Shown here: positions 63,004-64,000 of the stretch, piece by piece
Position numbering within the stretch: position 1 is the stretch's first letter
Layout: every line of letters starts with the position of its first letter
Assembly: GCA_907163375.1 (NCBI GenBank)
Contig: CAJQUW010012527.1
Coordinates: 124,001-188,000, forward strand
Direction of reading: 5' to 3'
Source: Prostheceraeus crozeri
Lineage: Eukaryota > Platyhelminthes > Polycladida > Euryleptidae
Length of the DNA stretch: 64,000 nucleotides
Made by a program: the position numbers and the translations under genes
The notes under the pieces: model-generated
The model's input: only the letters and a program-made list of their open reading frames with translations
The model's database searches: none
Told to the model about the DNA's origin: nothing

Positions 63004-64000
63004 ATGGTTCATGCTCCAAGTATCCTGTTGACCAATGTTCAATCTTTGCGACCTAAATTGGACGATTTGAGTATTGTTTCTGCTGAGCTTAAACCTGACG
63101 TAATTGCGTTAACTGAAACTTGGTTAAATCAAACTATTTCCGATTCTTTAATTTCATTGAGTGGTTATTCTATGTTTCGCTGTGACAGATCTGATCATAG
63201 AAAGGGAGGAGGAGTTTGTGTGTACATTCGCAATCATGTCTCAGTAACTTCGATAGATGTTGCTAGTCCGCCCATATTCATTGAATCCTTGGTTTTTCAT
63301 ATGAAACAGTATGATACACTTTGTCTTCTATTGTATGTTCCACCAAATTTGAATTCCTCCCAATTAAAAACAGTAAGTGATTATATTGAATGTGTTGCAG
63401 ATCTATCTTCATCTTCCCACTTTATTGTATGTGGTGATTTAAATAATTTGGATACATTGGAATTAGAACAATCAATGCGTATGAAGCAAATAGTTGACGC
63501 TCCTACTCGAAAGGAGTCTACTTGATAAAGTATTGATAACCGAAAGCTTGTTACCTGCATTTTTTCCAGGTCGGCCCTCAACATGTGTTTCCGTCAACCC
63601 TATTAAAGTGGGGCCTCCTATAGGGAATTCTGACCACCGCACTGTGTTTTGTACTCCTATTTTCGGGAGAAAGCAATTCATGTAACAGTTAAATGAGTAC
63701 CCTATATGATTTTCGTGAAAGTCATGTTTTGCAATTCAGAAGTATTCTCAGCTCTTTTCCATGGCGTCAATTCTATTTGAGTGAAATTTCTGTAAATTAT
63801 AAGTTCCAATTTTTTTATGATATTATTCGTGATGCGCTAAAAACCATTCCATGTACTTATGTTAAAATGTCTGGATTTGAAAAGCCATCGTTTACTCCGA
63901 AGCTTAAACATCTTGTAAATCAAAGATATGATGCCTTCAACAGATATGATTTTGTGCTCTATAAACACTATCGACAAAAGATCAAAATGGAAATTCAACA
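63004..64000 (+). pseudogene. LINE ORF2 start: apurinic-type endonuclease, frameshifted, continues past window
   Basis: LLTNVQSLRPKLDDL (the N of the catalytic site), ALTETWLNQ (E), SGYSMFRCDRSDHRKGGGVC and FIVCGDLNN (D) form an APE-type endonuclease. Near 63523 the frame ends (KEST stop), and the next conserved text, LLDKVLITESLLP ... KVGPPIGNSDHRTVF, is in another frame. It ends again near 63685, after which EKPSFTPKLKHLVNQRYDAF continues in yet another frame. Two frameshifts make this copy inactive. Confidence 0.82.

Larger units (their letters stand above)
62195..64000 (+). mobile_element. non-LTR retrotransposon (CR1/Jockey-group type), continues past window
   Basis: ORF1 and the endonuclease part of ORF2 are adjacent on the + strand, 5 bp apart. 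The reverse transcriptase should follow beyond base 64000. The clade cannot be settled without it. Confidence 0.85.

Noticed and set aside
1-64000. tRNA or rRNA genes
   Set aside because: I saw no cloverleaf with A and B boxes and no rRNA core words on either strand. A covariance scan would be needed to exclude a degenerate tRNA.

Overview
The window is from an animal genome. It holds the 3' part of an intron-rich host gene for an AGAP-type (centaurin-gamma) Arf GAP, followed by about 50 kb dominated by transposable elements. The mix (Polinton, piggyBac, hAT, CACTA, Penelope-like, RTE, a second non-LTR LINE, several MITE-like pairs) and the frequent short 'taggcctac' motifs suggest a marine invertebrate, perhaps an invertebrate deuterostome. 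The species cannot be fixed from this sequence.

1-14006: eight exons of the AGAP gene on the + strand encode 635 residues: a linker, a split PH domain, the ArfGAP zinc finger and C-terminal ankyrin repeats, with the stop at 12455-12457. The GTPase-like domain lies upstream of the window. A 5'-truncated Penelope-like element with a hammerhead-ribozyme-like motif lies reversed in the fourth intron visible here.

14013-40489: a 26.5-kb Polinton (Maverick) bounded by a perfect 6-bp target duplication (TAGAGT) and terminal inverted repeats of about 0.83 kb that begin AG. Its left repeat carries a 3.2-kb piggyBac element (14471-17688) at a TTAA; the right repeat keeps the matching empty site. Parts recognised, left to right: a left-end gene of unknown function, a RING-like mini-gene, a DEDDh-exonuclease-like gene, a Polinton-type hypothetical gene, a membrane RING-like gene, two basic core/pVI-like genes, packaging ATPase, a structural-type protein, a Cys-rich small gene, integrase with chromodomain, major capsid protein, adenain-like protease, a TBP-like protein and two PC4-like proteins on the - strand, two penton-like genes, protein-primed DNA polymerase B on the - strand, and a right arm of small unknown genes. 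The most unusual content is the TBP-like/PC4-like cluster. A promoter and leader-intron cassette is also shared by the left-end gene and the polymerase. The copy looks recent and close to complete, with the piggyBac insertion and about two or three breaks.

40751-46505: a hAT element with an exact 8-bp target duplication (TCTTAAAG), a BED-finger transposase on the - strand with two frameshifts, and a 4 x 128-bp minisatellite. 49103-54416: a CACTA (EnSpm) element with a decayed transposase. 54575-56265: a reversed 5'-truncated RTE LINE. 56577-58123: two MITE-like inverted-repeat pairs in tandem. 60979-61545: the C-terminal end of a P/THAP9-like transposase. 62170-64000: ORF1 and the start of ORF2 of another LINE that runs off the window. 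The AT-rich stretches between show no gene I can support.
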